DNA from: Endozoicomonas sp. 4G
GTDB taxonomy: Bacteria > Pseudomonadota > Gammaproteobacteria > Pseudomonadales > Endozoicomonadaceae
Reading direction: 5' to 3'
Length of the DNA: 64,000 nucleotides
Assembly (NCBI RefSeq): GCF_023822025.1
Contig: NZ_CP082909.1
Coordinates: forward strand, 1,974,001 to 2,038,000
The position numbers and the translations under genes were made by a program. How positions within the stretch are numbered: position 1 is the stretch's first letter; every line of letters begins with the position of its first letter. Under the pieces are notes generated by a model. It made no database searches. It was given only the letters and a program-made list of their open reading frames with translations, and had not been told where the DNA came from. This document shows, in pieces, positions 48,894 through 57,027 of the stretch.

Positions 48894-50405
48894 TTGCTAT
48901 CCAAACCATTGATGTTGACCTTGTTCATTACCTTTTCTGTGCATTGCTCTATTGGCCGCACTCAGGAAAACAGGTTGCCTTTGCTCTTCGCTCTGGCTGT
49001 TGGCAAGGGTAATGCCCCGCCACTCACTGACACACAGTGTTGGTGCACTGAATTTCGCTTTAAAAAAGACAAAAGGGCTGGGGAACCAGAAGGGGAGGGC
49101 ATTGAAGAAGAGAACGAGGCCATTGAATGGTGGGAGTTGAAGCTTCCTGCCACAGGCGTCTTTCCTGCCACAGGCGTCCCTGCCACAGGCGTCGAAGCTA
49201 AGGCTTACCGTCGGGCAGCCTCTGATGATAGTGCCGACAGCGAAGACAGTGGCAGTGAAGACGGCGGCACCTCTGATGAAAACAGTGACAACCGTTCAAA
49301 CGAAGACGAAGCAGATGTCGACTCTGATGTTCAGTATGTAACCACGACACCTGAACCTTTTCCAGTATCCAATGAAATCAGTCAGTATTGTGTGGCTCTG
49401 GAACTGAAAAAGATTAAGGAGGAGCCCGTTTCAGGCAGTGAAATGGACCATCTGAAAATGCACAAACAGAACCGCTTGCCTGCCGCCCAGAGACCCAAGA
49501 GACCCAGGGTGCAACAGTGTGACCATGAGGGCTGCAACTACAGGACGGATCATTTGGGTAATCTGAAAAGGCACAACCAGATCCACCTGCCTGCCGACCA
49601 GAAAGCCAATATTCACCAGTGTGACCATGAGGGCTGCAACTACAGATCCATCCATGCGTGCAATCTGAAAATGCACAAACGAACCCACCTGCCTGCTGAC
49701 CAGAGAGCCAAGGTACACCGGTGTGACTATATGGGCTGCAACTACGGTACCGACCAGTCGAACCATCTGAAAATACACAAACAGACCCATCTGCCTGCCG
49801 AACAGAGGCTCAGGTTGTACCATTGTGACCATCAGGGCTGCAACCACAGCACCTACCAGTCGGGCCATCTGAAAATGCACAAACAGACCCACCTGCCTGC
49901 CGACCAGAGACCCAGGGGGCACCAGTGTGACCATAAGGACTGCAACTACAGCACCAGCCAAAGGAGCTATTTGAAAAAGCACAAGCTGAGCCATCTGCCT
50001 GCTGACCAGAGATCCAAAAAATTGCACCGGTGTGACCATGAGGGCTGCGACTTCGCCAACGACCGGGCTTGCCGTCTGAAAAGGCACAAACAGAACCACC
50101 TGCCTGTCCACCTAAGACCCAAAGTGCACCAGTGTGACCATGAGGGCTGCAACTACCGCACCAACTATCCGTGCAATCTGAAAAAGCACAAACAGATCCA
50201 CCTGCCTGCCGACCAGAGACCCAAAAGACCCAAAGTGCACCAGTGTGACCACGATGGCTGCAACTACCGCACCAACTATCCGAGCAATCTGAAAAAGCAC
50301 AAACAGACCCACCTGCCCACCGACCAGAGACCCAAAAACACCAAAAGAAAAGCGTGTGACCAGGCGTCATCTAACGAGAAAAGAAAAAAGAGTGATAAAG
50401 AATGA
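48894..50405 (+). CDS. Secreted C2H2 zinc-finger-like protein, 8 fingers
   Basis: The signal peptide lacks two codons (MLSKPLMLTLFITFSVHC). LPLLFALAVGKGNAPPLTDTQCW shares DTQCW with the gene at 15971. EAIEWWELKLPATGVFPATGVPATGV merges the EWWEL block with three PATGV units, one shortened. EPFPVSNEISQYC is followed by KKIKEEPVSGSE (SUMO consensus IKEE). A linker remnant (MDHLKMHKQNRLPAAQR) precedes eight fingers from residue 209. Finger 3 is CDYMGC, finger 4 has His for Tyr (CNHSTYQSGH), and fingers 7-8 are near duplicates (RTNYPCNLKKH, RTNYPSNLKKH). The tail is KRKACDQASSNEKRKK. Confidence 0.88.
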   Translation: MLSKPLMLTLFITFSVHCSIGRTQENRLPLLFALAVGKGNAPPLTDTQCWCTEFRFKKDKRAGEPEGEGIEEENEAIEWWELKLPATGVFPATGVPATGVEAKAYRRAASDDSADSEDSGSEDGGTSDENSDNRSNEDEADVDSDVQYVTTTPEPFPVSNEISQYCVALELKKIKEEPVSGSEMDHLKMHKQNRLPAAQRPKRPRVQQCDHEGCNYRTDHLGNLKRHNQIHLPADQKANIHQCDHEGCNYRSIHACNLKMHKRTHLPADQRAKVHRCDYMGCNYGTDQSNHLKIHKQTHLPAEQRLRLYHCDHQGCNHSTYQSGHLKMHKQTHLPADQRPRGHQCDHKDCNYSTSQRSYLKKHKLSHLPADQRSKKLHRCDHEGCDFANDRACRLKRHKQNHLPVHLRPKVHQCDHEGCNYRTNYPCNLKKHKQIHLPADQRPKRPKVHQCDHDGCNYRTNYPSNLKKHKQTHLPTDQRPKNTKRKACDQASSNEKRKKSDKE

Positions 50406-50461
50406 TCCGCCTCCCAAAGTGGCTCAAAGAAACCTCCTGCCTCTCTTCAGATTTTGACTAA
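50402..50461 (+). CDS. Candidate 19-residue micro-ORF
   Basis: Encodes MIRLPKWLKETSCLSSDFD over 60 bases with ATGA overlap. The central residues vary while the KE and DFD ends are kept. Confidence 0.28.
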   Translation: MIRLPKWLKETSCLSSDFD

Positions 50462-50504
50462 CCTGATTCCCAAATAAACATTTCAGCGATTGGGAAGCCA
50501 AGCC

Positions 50505-52319
50505 TTGCTATCCAAAAAACCATTAATTTTGACCTTGGCCATTGCCTTTTCTGTGCATTACTCCAATGGTCAGGGTCATGAAAATATTCTGCTCCTGACA
50601 CCTGTTGCTGAAGAAGAGAGCGAAGCCATTGCATGGTGGGAGTTGCAGCAAGAATCGGAAGTGAATCATAGCGATATGGCACGAGTTTGCTTCGGTGATG
50701 ACATTCTTTTAAAGCCAGACATTCGCTATTGCTTTTCTCCTGACCCTGGCGTTGAAGCTGGGGCTGAGGCTGAGGCATATAGTCGGGTAGCATCTGATGA
50801 CAGTTCTGACAGTTCTGACAGTTCTGACAGTTCTGACAGTTCTGACAGTTCTGACAGTTCTGACAGTTCTGACAGTGAAGACAGTAACACTTCTAATGAA
50901 AGCAGTGACAACTGTTCAAACGAAGACGAAGCGGATACCGAAACTGATGTTCCGTGTATAAACACGACACCTGATCCTTTTCGAGCATTAAACATAATCA
51001 GTCAGTATTGTGCGACCCTGAGACTGGAAATGATTAACCAGAAGAGCATTTCAGACAGTAAAATACCTACTGAGTCAAAGGAAGAAGTGACAGCAGTAGG
51101 CTCTGCTAACAACACCGACCACACGGGTCACCTGAAAGCGCACAAACAGACCCATTTGCCAGCCTACCAGAAGCTCAGGAAACCCAAGGTGCAGTGTGGC
51201 CACGAGGGCTGCAACTACAGCACGGACCATCCGGGCAATCTGAAAAAGCACAGGCGGACTCACCTGCCTGCTGACCAGAGACCTAAGAAACCCTGGAACC
51301 CCAAGAATCCCAAGGTGCACCAGTGTCACCATAAGGGCTGTCACTTCAGCACTGAGTATTCGGGCAATCTGAACAAGCACAAGCGGACCCACTTGCCTGC
51401 CGACCAGAGACCCAAGAGACCCAAGGTGCACCAATGTGACCATGAGGGCTGCAACTACAGGACGGAACATTTGAGCAATCTGAAAACGCACAAACAAAAC
51501 CACCTACCTGCTGACCAGAGACCTAATAGGTACCGGTGTGACCATGAGGGCTGCAATTACATCTCCAGCCACTCAGGCAATCTGAGAGCACATAAACAGG
51601 CCCACTTGCCTGCTAACCAGAGACCCAGGGTGCACCAGTGTGACCATGAAGGCTGCAGCTACAGTAGCTACCATTTGGGCAATCTGAAAAAGCACAAAAA
51701 CACCCACCTGCCTATCAGCCAGAGACTCGGGGTGTACCAGTGTGACCATGAGGGCTGCAACTACACTAGCAACCAAAAAAGCAATTTAAAAACACACAAA
51801 CAGACCCACCTACCTGCCGACCAGAGAATCAGGAGGCACCATTGTCACTATGAGGGCTGCAACTTCAGCACCGACTACACGAGCAATCTGAAAACGCACA
51901 AACAGAGCCACCTGCCTGCCGACCAGAGAGTCAGGATGCACCAGTGTCACCATGAGGGCTGCGACTACAGCACTTACCGGGCGGATCGTCTGGCAAAGCA
52001 CAAACAGAGCCACCAGCCTGCCGACCAGAGGCCCAAGGGGCGCCAGTGTGACCACGAGGGCTGCAACTACAGGACGGACCATCCGGGCAATCTGAAAGCG
52101 CACAAACAGATCCACCTGTCTGCCGACCAGAGATCCAAAAGATTCAAAGTGCACCAGTGTGACCACGAGGGCTGCAACTACATCACCAACCACACGGGCA
52201 ATCTGAAAGCGCACAAACAGACCCACCTGCCTGCCGACCAGAGACCCAAAAAGCCCAAAAGAAAAGCGTATGACCAGGCGTCATCTAACGGGAAAAGAAA
52301 AAAGAGTGATAAAGAATGA
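50505..52319 (+). CDS. Secreted C2H2 zinc-finger-like protein, 10 fingers
   Basis: TTG at 50505 is the family start; an upstream TTG (50490) would add MGSQA. The signal peptide MLSKKPLILTLAIAFSVHY ends NGQGHE, so its cleavage motif has changed. The mosaic is reduced to LLLTPVAEEESEAIAWWELQQESEVNHSD and CFGDDILLKPDIRYCF, then a GAEAEAYSR repeat and a long DSS run. DPFRALNIISQYC has EMINQKSISDSK (no SUMO site). A half finger (NTDHTGHLKAHKQTH) precedes ten fingers from residue 231. Fingers 2, 7 and 8 begin CHHKGC, CHYEGC and CHHEGC, with an extra His between the Cys pair. The tail is KRKAYDQASSNGKRKK. Confidence 0.87.
   Translation: MLSKKPLILTLAIAFSVHYSNGQGHENILLLTPVAEEESEAIAWWELQQESEVNHSDMARVCFGDDILLKPDIRYCFSPDPGVEAGAEAEAYSRVASDDSSDSSDSSDSSDSSDSSDSSDSSDSEDSNTSNESSDNCSNEDEADTETDVPCINTTPDPFRALNIISQYCATLRLEMINQKSISDSKIPTESKEEVTAVGSANNTDHTGHLKAHKQTHLPAYQKLRKPKVQCGHEGCNYSTDHPGNLKKHRRTHLPADQRPKKPWNPKNPKVHQCHHKGCHFSTEYSGNLNKHKRTHLPADQRPKRPKVHQCDHEGCNYRTEHLSNLKTHKQNHLPADQRPNRYRCDHEGCNYISSHSGNLRAHKQAHLPANQRPRVHQCDHEGCSYSSYHLGNLKKHKNTHLPISQRLGVYQCDHEGCNYTSNQKSNLKTHKQTHLPADQRIRRHHCHYEGCNFSTDYTSNLKTHKQSHLPADQRVRMHQCHHEGCDYSTYRADRLAKHKQSHQPADQRPKGRQCDHEGCNYRTDHPGNLKAHKQIHLSADQRSKRFKVHQCDHEGCNYITNHTGNLKAHKQTHLPADQRPKKPKRKAYDQASSNGKRKKSDKE
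50799..50870 (+). repeat. About eight tandem 9-base units encoding DSS
   Basis: GACAGTTCT repeats lie in the acidic tract of the gene at 50505. This is the shortest repeat unit in the family's acidic tracts, in frame. Confidence 0.9.
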
Positions 52320-52375
52320 TCCGCCTTCCAACCCTGTTCAAAGAAACCTCCAACCTCTCTCCGGATTTTGACTAA
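52316..52375 (+). CDS. Candidate 19-residue micro-ORF
   Basis: Encodes MIRLPTLFKETSNLSPDFD; ATGA overlap with the gene at 50505, 60 bases. Confidence 0.3.
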   Translation: MIRLPTLFKETSNLSPDFD

Positions 52376-52418
52376 CCTGACTTTCCAGTAAACAGTTCAA
52401 CAACCGGGAAGTCAGGCT

Positions 52419-53453
52419 TTGCTGTTCAAAAAAACATTGATTTTGATCTTGGCCGTTGCCATGCATTGCTCTAATGGCCAGGCTCAGGGTGCCTACAGCG
52501 AAGACAGTGGCAGTGAAGACAGGGGCACCTCCAGTGACAATCGTTGTGACGAAGACGACTCTGGTGCCGAATCTGATGTTCAGCATGTAACCACGTCACT
52601 GAGTCCTTTTCCAGTATCAAATGAAATCATTCAGTATTGTGCGACTCTGGCACTGAAAAAGATTAAGCAGGAGCCCGTTTCAGACATTGAAACAGCCAGT
52701 GAGTCGGAGGCATACCTGACAGCAACGGACTCTGTTAACCACCCGGAAATCTCCTCACCTGCTTACAACACTGGCCACATGAGTCACCTGAAAAAGCACC
52801 AACAGATCCACCTGCCTGCCAACCAGAGACTGAGACCCAGGGTGCACCCGTGTGACCATAAGGGCTGCAACCACAGCACCAACAGGAATTCTAATCTGAA
52901 AAAGCACAAACAGACCCACTTACCAGTCGATCAGAGACCCAAGAAATCCAAGGTGCACCAGTGTAACCATGAGGGTTGTAACTACTGCACTGACCGCAGG
53001 AGCAACCTGAAAACTCACCAACAGACCCACCTGCCTGCCGACCAGAGACTCAAAAGACCCAAGGTGTACCAGTGTGACCGTGGCGGCTGTAATTACATTA
53101 CTGTGTATGCGGGCAAACTGAAAAGGCACCAACATACCCACCTGCCTGCCGACCAGAGACCGAGACTCAGGGTGCACGATTGTGACCATGAGGGTTGCAA
53201 CTACAGCACCGACCACACGGGCAATCTGAAAAGGCACAAACAGATCCACCTGCCTGCCGACCAGAGACTCAGGGTGCACCAGTGTGACCATGAGGGTTGC
53301 AACTACAAAACCGATCGTGCGAACCGTATAAAAAGGCACAAACAGACCCACCTGCCTGCCAACCAGAGACCCAAAAGACCCAAAAGACCCAAAAGAAAAG
53401 CGTATGACCAGCCACCCTCTAATGAGAAAAGAAAGAAAGGTGATCAAGAATAA
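52419..53453 (+). CDS. Secreted C2H2 zinc-finger-like protein, 5 fingers, minimal N-terminus
   Basis: 344 residues. The signal peptide MLFKKTLILILAVAMHC ends NGQAQ and is followed at once by GAYSEDSGSEDRG. All optional blocks (AVGK, EWWEL, CFGDD, PATGV) are missing, which makes this the minimal head: signal, acidic tract, SPFPVSNEIIQYC and KKIKQEPVSDIE (SUMO consensus). A half finger (NTGHMSHLKKHQQIH) precedes five fingers from residue 145. Finger 1 has His for Tyr (CNHSTNRNSN), finger 3 is CDRGGCNYITVYAGKLKRH, and finger 5 has Ile at the invariant Leu (RANRIKRH). The tail is KRPKRPKRKAYDQPPSNEKRKK; the stop is TAA. Confidence 0.88.
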   Translation: MLFKKTLILILAVAMHCSNGQAQGAYSEDSGSEDRGTSSDNRCDEDDSGAESDVQHVTTSLSPFPVSNEIIQYCATLALKKIKQEPVSDIETASESEAYLTATDSVNHPEISSPAYNTGHMSHLKKHQQIHLPANQRLRPRVHPCDHKGCNHSTNRNSNLKKHKQTHLPVDQRPKKSKVHQCNHEGCNYCTDRRSNLKTHQQTHLPADQRLKRPKVYQCDRGGCNYITVYAGKLKRHQHTHLPADQRPRLRVHDCDHEGCNYSTDHTGNLKRHKQIHLPADQRLRVHQCDHEGCNYKTDRANRIKRHKQTHLPANQRPKRPKRPKRKAYDQPPSNEKRKKGDQE

Positions 53454-53553
53454 TCCGCCTCCCAACCCGCCTCAAAAAAAACCTCCGACCTCTCCCCGGA
53501 TTTTGACTAACCTGATTTCTCAATAAACACTTCAACGACTGGGAAGCCAAGTC

Positions 53554-55200
53554 TTGCTATCCAAAAAAACATTGATTTTGATTCTGGCCGTTGCCGTGCA
53601 CAGTTCTAATGTGCACAGTTCTAATGTGCACAGTTCTAATGTGCATAGTTCTAATGTGCATAGTTCTAATGTGCACAGTTCTAATGTGCATAGTTCTAAT
53701 GTGCATAGTTCTAATGTGCATAGTTCTAATGGCCTCGCTCGGGAAAATAGTTTGCCTTTGTTCTTCGCTCTGGCTGTCGGCAAGGCGCTTATCAAGACCC
53801 CGAAGCCCTTTGTTGAGGTCTCAGTACGTCTGGGAAACAACCAACCCAGCCAGATAAGGCTTCTACCTGATGAAAGTGAAGAGAGTGAGGCCATTGAATG
53901 GTGGGAGTTGAAGCAAGAGTTCGAGGTAAACGACAGCGACATACCAAAAGTTTGTTTTGGTGATGACATACTCTCAAAGCCAGACACTCGCTATTGCTTT
54001 ACTCCTGACTCTGGCGTCAAAGCTAAGGCTTACGGTCGCTCAGCCTCTTCTGGCAGTGAAGACAACGACACCGCCAGTGACAACCGTTCTGACGAAGACG
54101 AAACGGATATTCAGTGTGAAAATACGACACCTGATCCTTTTCGAGCATTAAACGAAATCGGTGAGTATTGTGCGACTCTGAGACTGAAAATGATTGAGCA
54201 GGAGTGTATTTCAGACAGTCTAATAGCCACTGAGTCAGTGGCAGAAGTGACAGCAGTGAACTCTGTTAACCACCTGAAAATCACCTCACCTGCTTGCGAC
54301 ACCGACCAGAGAACCAGAAGGCACCAATGTGACCATGAGGGCTGCGACTACAGCACCGACTTCACGGGCAATCTGAAAAGGCACAAACAGACCCACCTGC
54401 CTGCCGACCAGAGAGCTAAGCACCAATGTGAACATGAGGGCTGCAACTACACTGCCAACCAGATGGGCAATTTAAAAATGCACAGACAGACCCACCTGCC
54501 TGCCGGCCAGAGACCCAGGGGACACCAGTGTGACCATGAGGGCTGCGACTACAGCACCGACTATGCGTGCCATCTGAAAAGGCACAAACAGACCCACCTG
54601 CCGGCCGGCCAGAGACCGAGGCGATACGAGTGTGACCATGAGGGCTGTAACTACAGAACCAACCACAAAGGTCACCTGAAAATGCACAAACAAGCCCACC
54701 TGCCTGCCGACCAGAGACCCAGGGTGCACCAGTGTGACCATGAGGGCTGCAACTACACTGCCAACCAGATGGGCAATTTAAAAATGCACAAACAGACCCA
54801 TCTGCCTGCCGACCAGAGACCCAGAGTGCACCAGTGTGACCATGAGGGTTGTGACTACAGCACCGACCGCAGGGACAGTCTGAAAAGGCACCAACAGACC
54901 CACCTGCCGGCCGGCCAGAGACCGAGGCGATACGAGTGTGACCATGAGGGCTGTAACTACAGAACCAACCACAAAGGTCACCTGAAAATGCACAAACAAG
55001 CCCACCTGCCTGCCGACCAGAGACCCAGGGTGCACCAGTGTGACCATGAAGGCTGCAACTACAGCACCGGCCATGCGAGCCATCCGAAAAAGCACAAACA
55101 GACCCATGTGCCTGCCGACGAGAGACCTAAAAGAGCCAAAAGAAAAGCGTATGACCAGCCACCCTCTAACGAGAAAAGAAAGAAGGGTGATCAAGAATAA
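53554..55200 (+). CDS. Secreted C2H2 zinc-finger-like protein, 8 fingers, nine VHSSN repeats
   Basis: First of four related tandem genes. The signal peptide core MLSKKTLILILAVA is followed by nine VHSSN units before GLARENSLPLFFALAVGK. The mosaic includes VSVRLGNNQPSQIRLLPDESEESEAIEWW, LKQEFEVNDSD (SUMO-like LKQE) and CFGDDILSKPDTRYCF. The acidic tract is short. DPFRALNEIGEYC has MIEQECISDS. Eight fingers start at residue 259. Fingers 2 and 5 (TANQMGNLKMH) repeat, as do 4 and 7 (RTNHKGHLKMH), reflecting a block repeated 306 bases (three fingers) apart. Finger 8 has Pro in the helix (GHASHPKKH), which should break it. The tail is KRAKRKAYDQPPSNEKRKK. Confidence 0.88.
   Translation: MLSKKTLILILAVAVHSSNVHSSNVHSSNVHSSNVHSSNVHSSNVHSSNVHSSNVHSSNGLARENSLPLFFALAVGKALIKTPKPFVEVSVRLGNNQPSQIRLLPDESEESEAIEWWELKQEFEVNDSDIPKVCFGDDILSKPDTRYCFTPDSGVKAKAYGRSASSGSEDNDTASDNRSDEDETDIQCENTTPDPFRALNEIGEYCATLRLKMIEQECISDSLIATESVAEVTAVNSVNHLKITSPACDTDQRTRRHQCDHEGCDYSTDFTGNLKRHKQTHLPADQRAKHQCEHEGCNYTANQMGNLKMHRQTHLPAGQRPRGHQCDHEGCDYSTDYACHLKRHKQTHLPAGQRPRRYECDHEGCNYRTNHKGHLKMHKQAHLPADQRPRVHQCDHEGCNYTANQMGNLKMHKQTHLPADQRPRVHQCDHEGCDYSTDRRDSLKRHQQTHLPAGQRPRRYECDHEGCNYRTNHKGHLKMHKQAHLPADQRPRVHQCDHEGCNYSTGHASHPKKHKQTHVPADERPKRAKRKAYDQPPSNEKRKKGDQE
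53596..53730 (+). repeat. Nine 15-base units encoding VHSSN at the signal peptide end
   Basis: GTGCACAGTTCTAAT (or GTGCAT) is repeated nine times between the hydrophobic core and the GLAREN cleavage-like region. Neighbouring genes hold five, four, four and one copies at the same site. Confidence 0.95.
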
Positions 55201-55299
55201 TCCACCTCCCAGCCCGCCTCAAAAAAACCTCCGACCTCTCCCCGGATTTTGACTAACCTGATTTCCCAATAAACACTTCAACGACTGGGAAGCCAAGTC

Positions 55300-56928
55300 T
55301 TGCTATCCAAAAGAACATTGATTTTGATCCTGGCCGCTGCGGTGCACAGTTCTAATGTGCATAGTTCTAACGTACATAGTTCTAACGTGCATAGTTCTAA
55401 CGTGCATAGTTCTAATGGCCTCGCTCGGGAAAATAGTTTGCCTTTGTTCTTCGCTCTGGCTGTTGGCAAGGCGCTTATCAAGACCCCAAAGCCCTTTATT
55501 GAGGTCTCAGTTTGCTTCGGTGATGACATGCTCTTAAAGCCAGACACTCACTATTGCCTTACTCCTGACTCTGGCGTCGAAACTAAGGCTTACGGTCGCT
55601 CAGCCTCTGATGATAGTGCCGACAGCGAAGACAGTGGCATTGAAGACAAGGACACCGCCAGTGACAACCGTTCTGACGAAGAAGAAACTGATACCGAAAC
55701 TGATGTTCAGTGTGTAAATACGACACCTGACCCTTTTCGAGCATTAAACGAAATCGGTGAGTATTGTGCGACTCTGAGACTGAAAATGATTGAGCAGGAG
55801 TGTATTTCAGACAGTCTAATAGCCACTGAGTCAGCGGCAGAAGTGACAGCAGTGAACTCTGTTAACCACTTGAAAATCACCTCACTTGTTTGCGACACCG
55901 ACCAGAAAACCAGGAGGCACCAATGTGACCATGAGGGCTGTGACTACAGAGCCTACCAGAAGTTCGATCTGAAAAGACACAAACAGACCCACCTGCCTGC
56001 CGACCAGAGAGCCAGAGTGCATCAGTGTGACCATGAGGGTTGTGACTACAGCACCGACCGCAGGGACAGTCTGAAAAGGCACCAACAGACCCACCTGCCT
56101 GTCGGCCAGAGGCCCAAGATGCACCAGTGTGACCATGAGGGCTGCGACTACAGCACCGACTTCGCGGGCAACCTGAAAATGCACAAACAGACCCACCTGC
56201 CTGCCGACCAGAGACTCAAGGGGCGCCAGTGTGACCATAAGGGCTGCAATTACAGCACCGACTATGCGAGCCATCTGAAAAAGCACATGCAGACCCACCT
56301 GCCTGCCGACCAGAGATCCAAGAGGCCCAAACTACACCAGTGTGACCATGAGGGCTGCAGCTACAGAACCGACAGGGCGGATAATCTGAAAATGCACAAA
56401 CAGACCCATCTGCCTGCCGACCAGAGACCCAAGAGACTCAAGGTGCACCAGTGTGACCATGAGGGCTGCAACTACATCACCGACTTCACGGGCAATCTGA
56501 AAATGCACAAACAGACCCATCTGCCTGCCGACCAGAGACCCAGAGTGCACCAGTGTGACCATGAGGGTTGTGACTACAGCACCGACCGCAGGGACAGTCT
56601 GAAAAGGCACCAACAGACCCACCTGCCTGTCGGCCAGAGGCCCAAGAAGCACCAGTGTGACCATGAGGGCTGCGACTACATCACCGACGTCACGGGCAAT
56701 CTGAAAATGCACAAACAAATCCATCTGCCTGCCGACCAGAGACCCAGGGTGCACCAGTGTGACCATGAGGGCTGTAACTACGCTACCAATCGAATAAGTC
56801 ACCTGAAAGCGCACAAGCAGACCCACCTGCCTGCCGACCAGAGACCCAAAAGACCCAAAAGACCCAAAAGAAAAGCGTATGACCAGCCACCCTCTAACGA
56901 GAAAAGAAAGAAAGGTGATCAAGAATAA
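55300..56928 (+). CDS. Secreted C2H2 zinc-finger-like protein, 9 fingers, five VHSSN repeats
   Basis: Second gene of the VHSSN group (MLSKRTLILILAAA, then five units). It lacks the LGNNQPSQIRLL and EWWEL blocks: FIEVSVCFGDDMLLKP shows a deletion from SV(RLGNN) to CFGDD. The acidic tract has SEDSGIEDKDTASDN. DPFRALNEIGEYC has MIEQECISDS. Nine fingers start at residue 209. Fingers 2 and 7 are the same STDRRDSLKRHQQTH unit found in the gene at 53554. Finger 1 (RAYQKFDLKRH) and finger 4 (HMQTH) are unusual. The tail is KRPKRPKRKAYDQPPSNEKRKK. Confidence 0.88.
   Translation: MLSKRTLILILAAAVHSSNVHSSNVHSSNVHSSNVHSSNGLARENSLPLFFALAVGKALIKTPKPFIEVSVCFGDDMLLKPDTHYCLTPDSGVETKAYGRSASDDSADSEDSGIEDKDTASDNRSDEEETDTETDVQCVNTTPDPFRALNEIGEYCATLRLKMIEQECISDSLIATESAAEVTAVNSVNHLKITSLVCDTDQKTRRHQCDHEGCDYRAYQKFDLKRHKQTHLPADQRARVHQCDHEGCDYSTDRRDSLKRHQQTHLPVGQRPKMHQCDHEGCDYSTDFAGNLKMHKQTHLPADQRLKGRQCDHKGCNYSTDYASHLKKHMQTHLPADQRSKRPKLHQCDHEGCSYRTDRADNLKMHKQTHLPADQRPKRLKVHQCDHEGCNYITDFTGNLKMHKQTHLPADQRPRVHQCDHEGCDYSTDRRDSLKRHQQTHLPVGQRPKKHQCDHEGCDYITDVTGNLKMHKQIHLPADQRPRVHQCDHEGCNYATNRISHLKAHKQTHLPADQRPKRPKRPKRKAYDQPPSNEKRKKGDQE
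55342..55416 (+). repeat. Five 15-base VHSSN units
   Basis: Same site and unit as in the previous gene, with silent AAT/AAC and GTG/GTA changes between units. Confidence 0.93.
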
Positions 56929-57027
56929 TCCGCCTCCCAACCCGCCTCAAAAAAACCTCCGACCTCTCCCCGGATTTTTACTAACCTGATTTCCCAATAA
57001 ACAGTTCAACGACTGGGAAGCCAAGTC

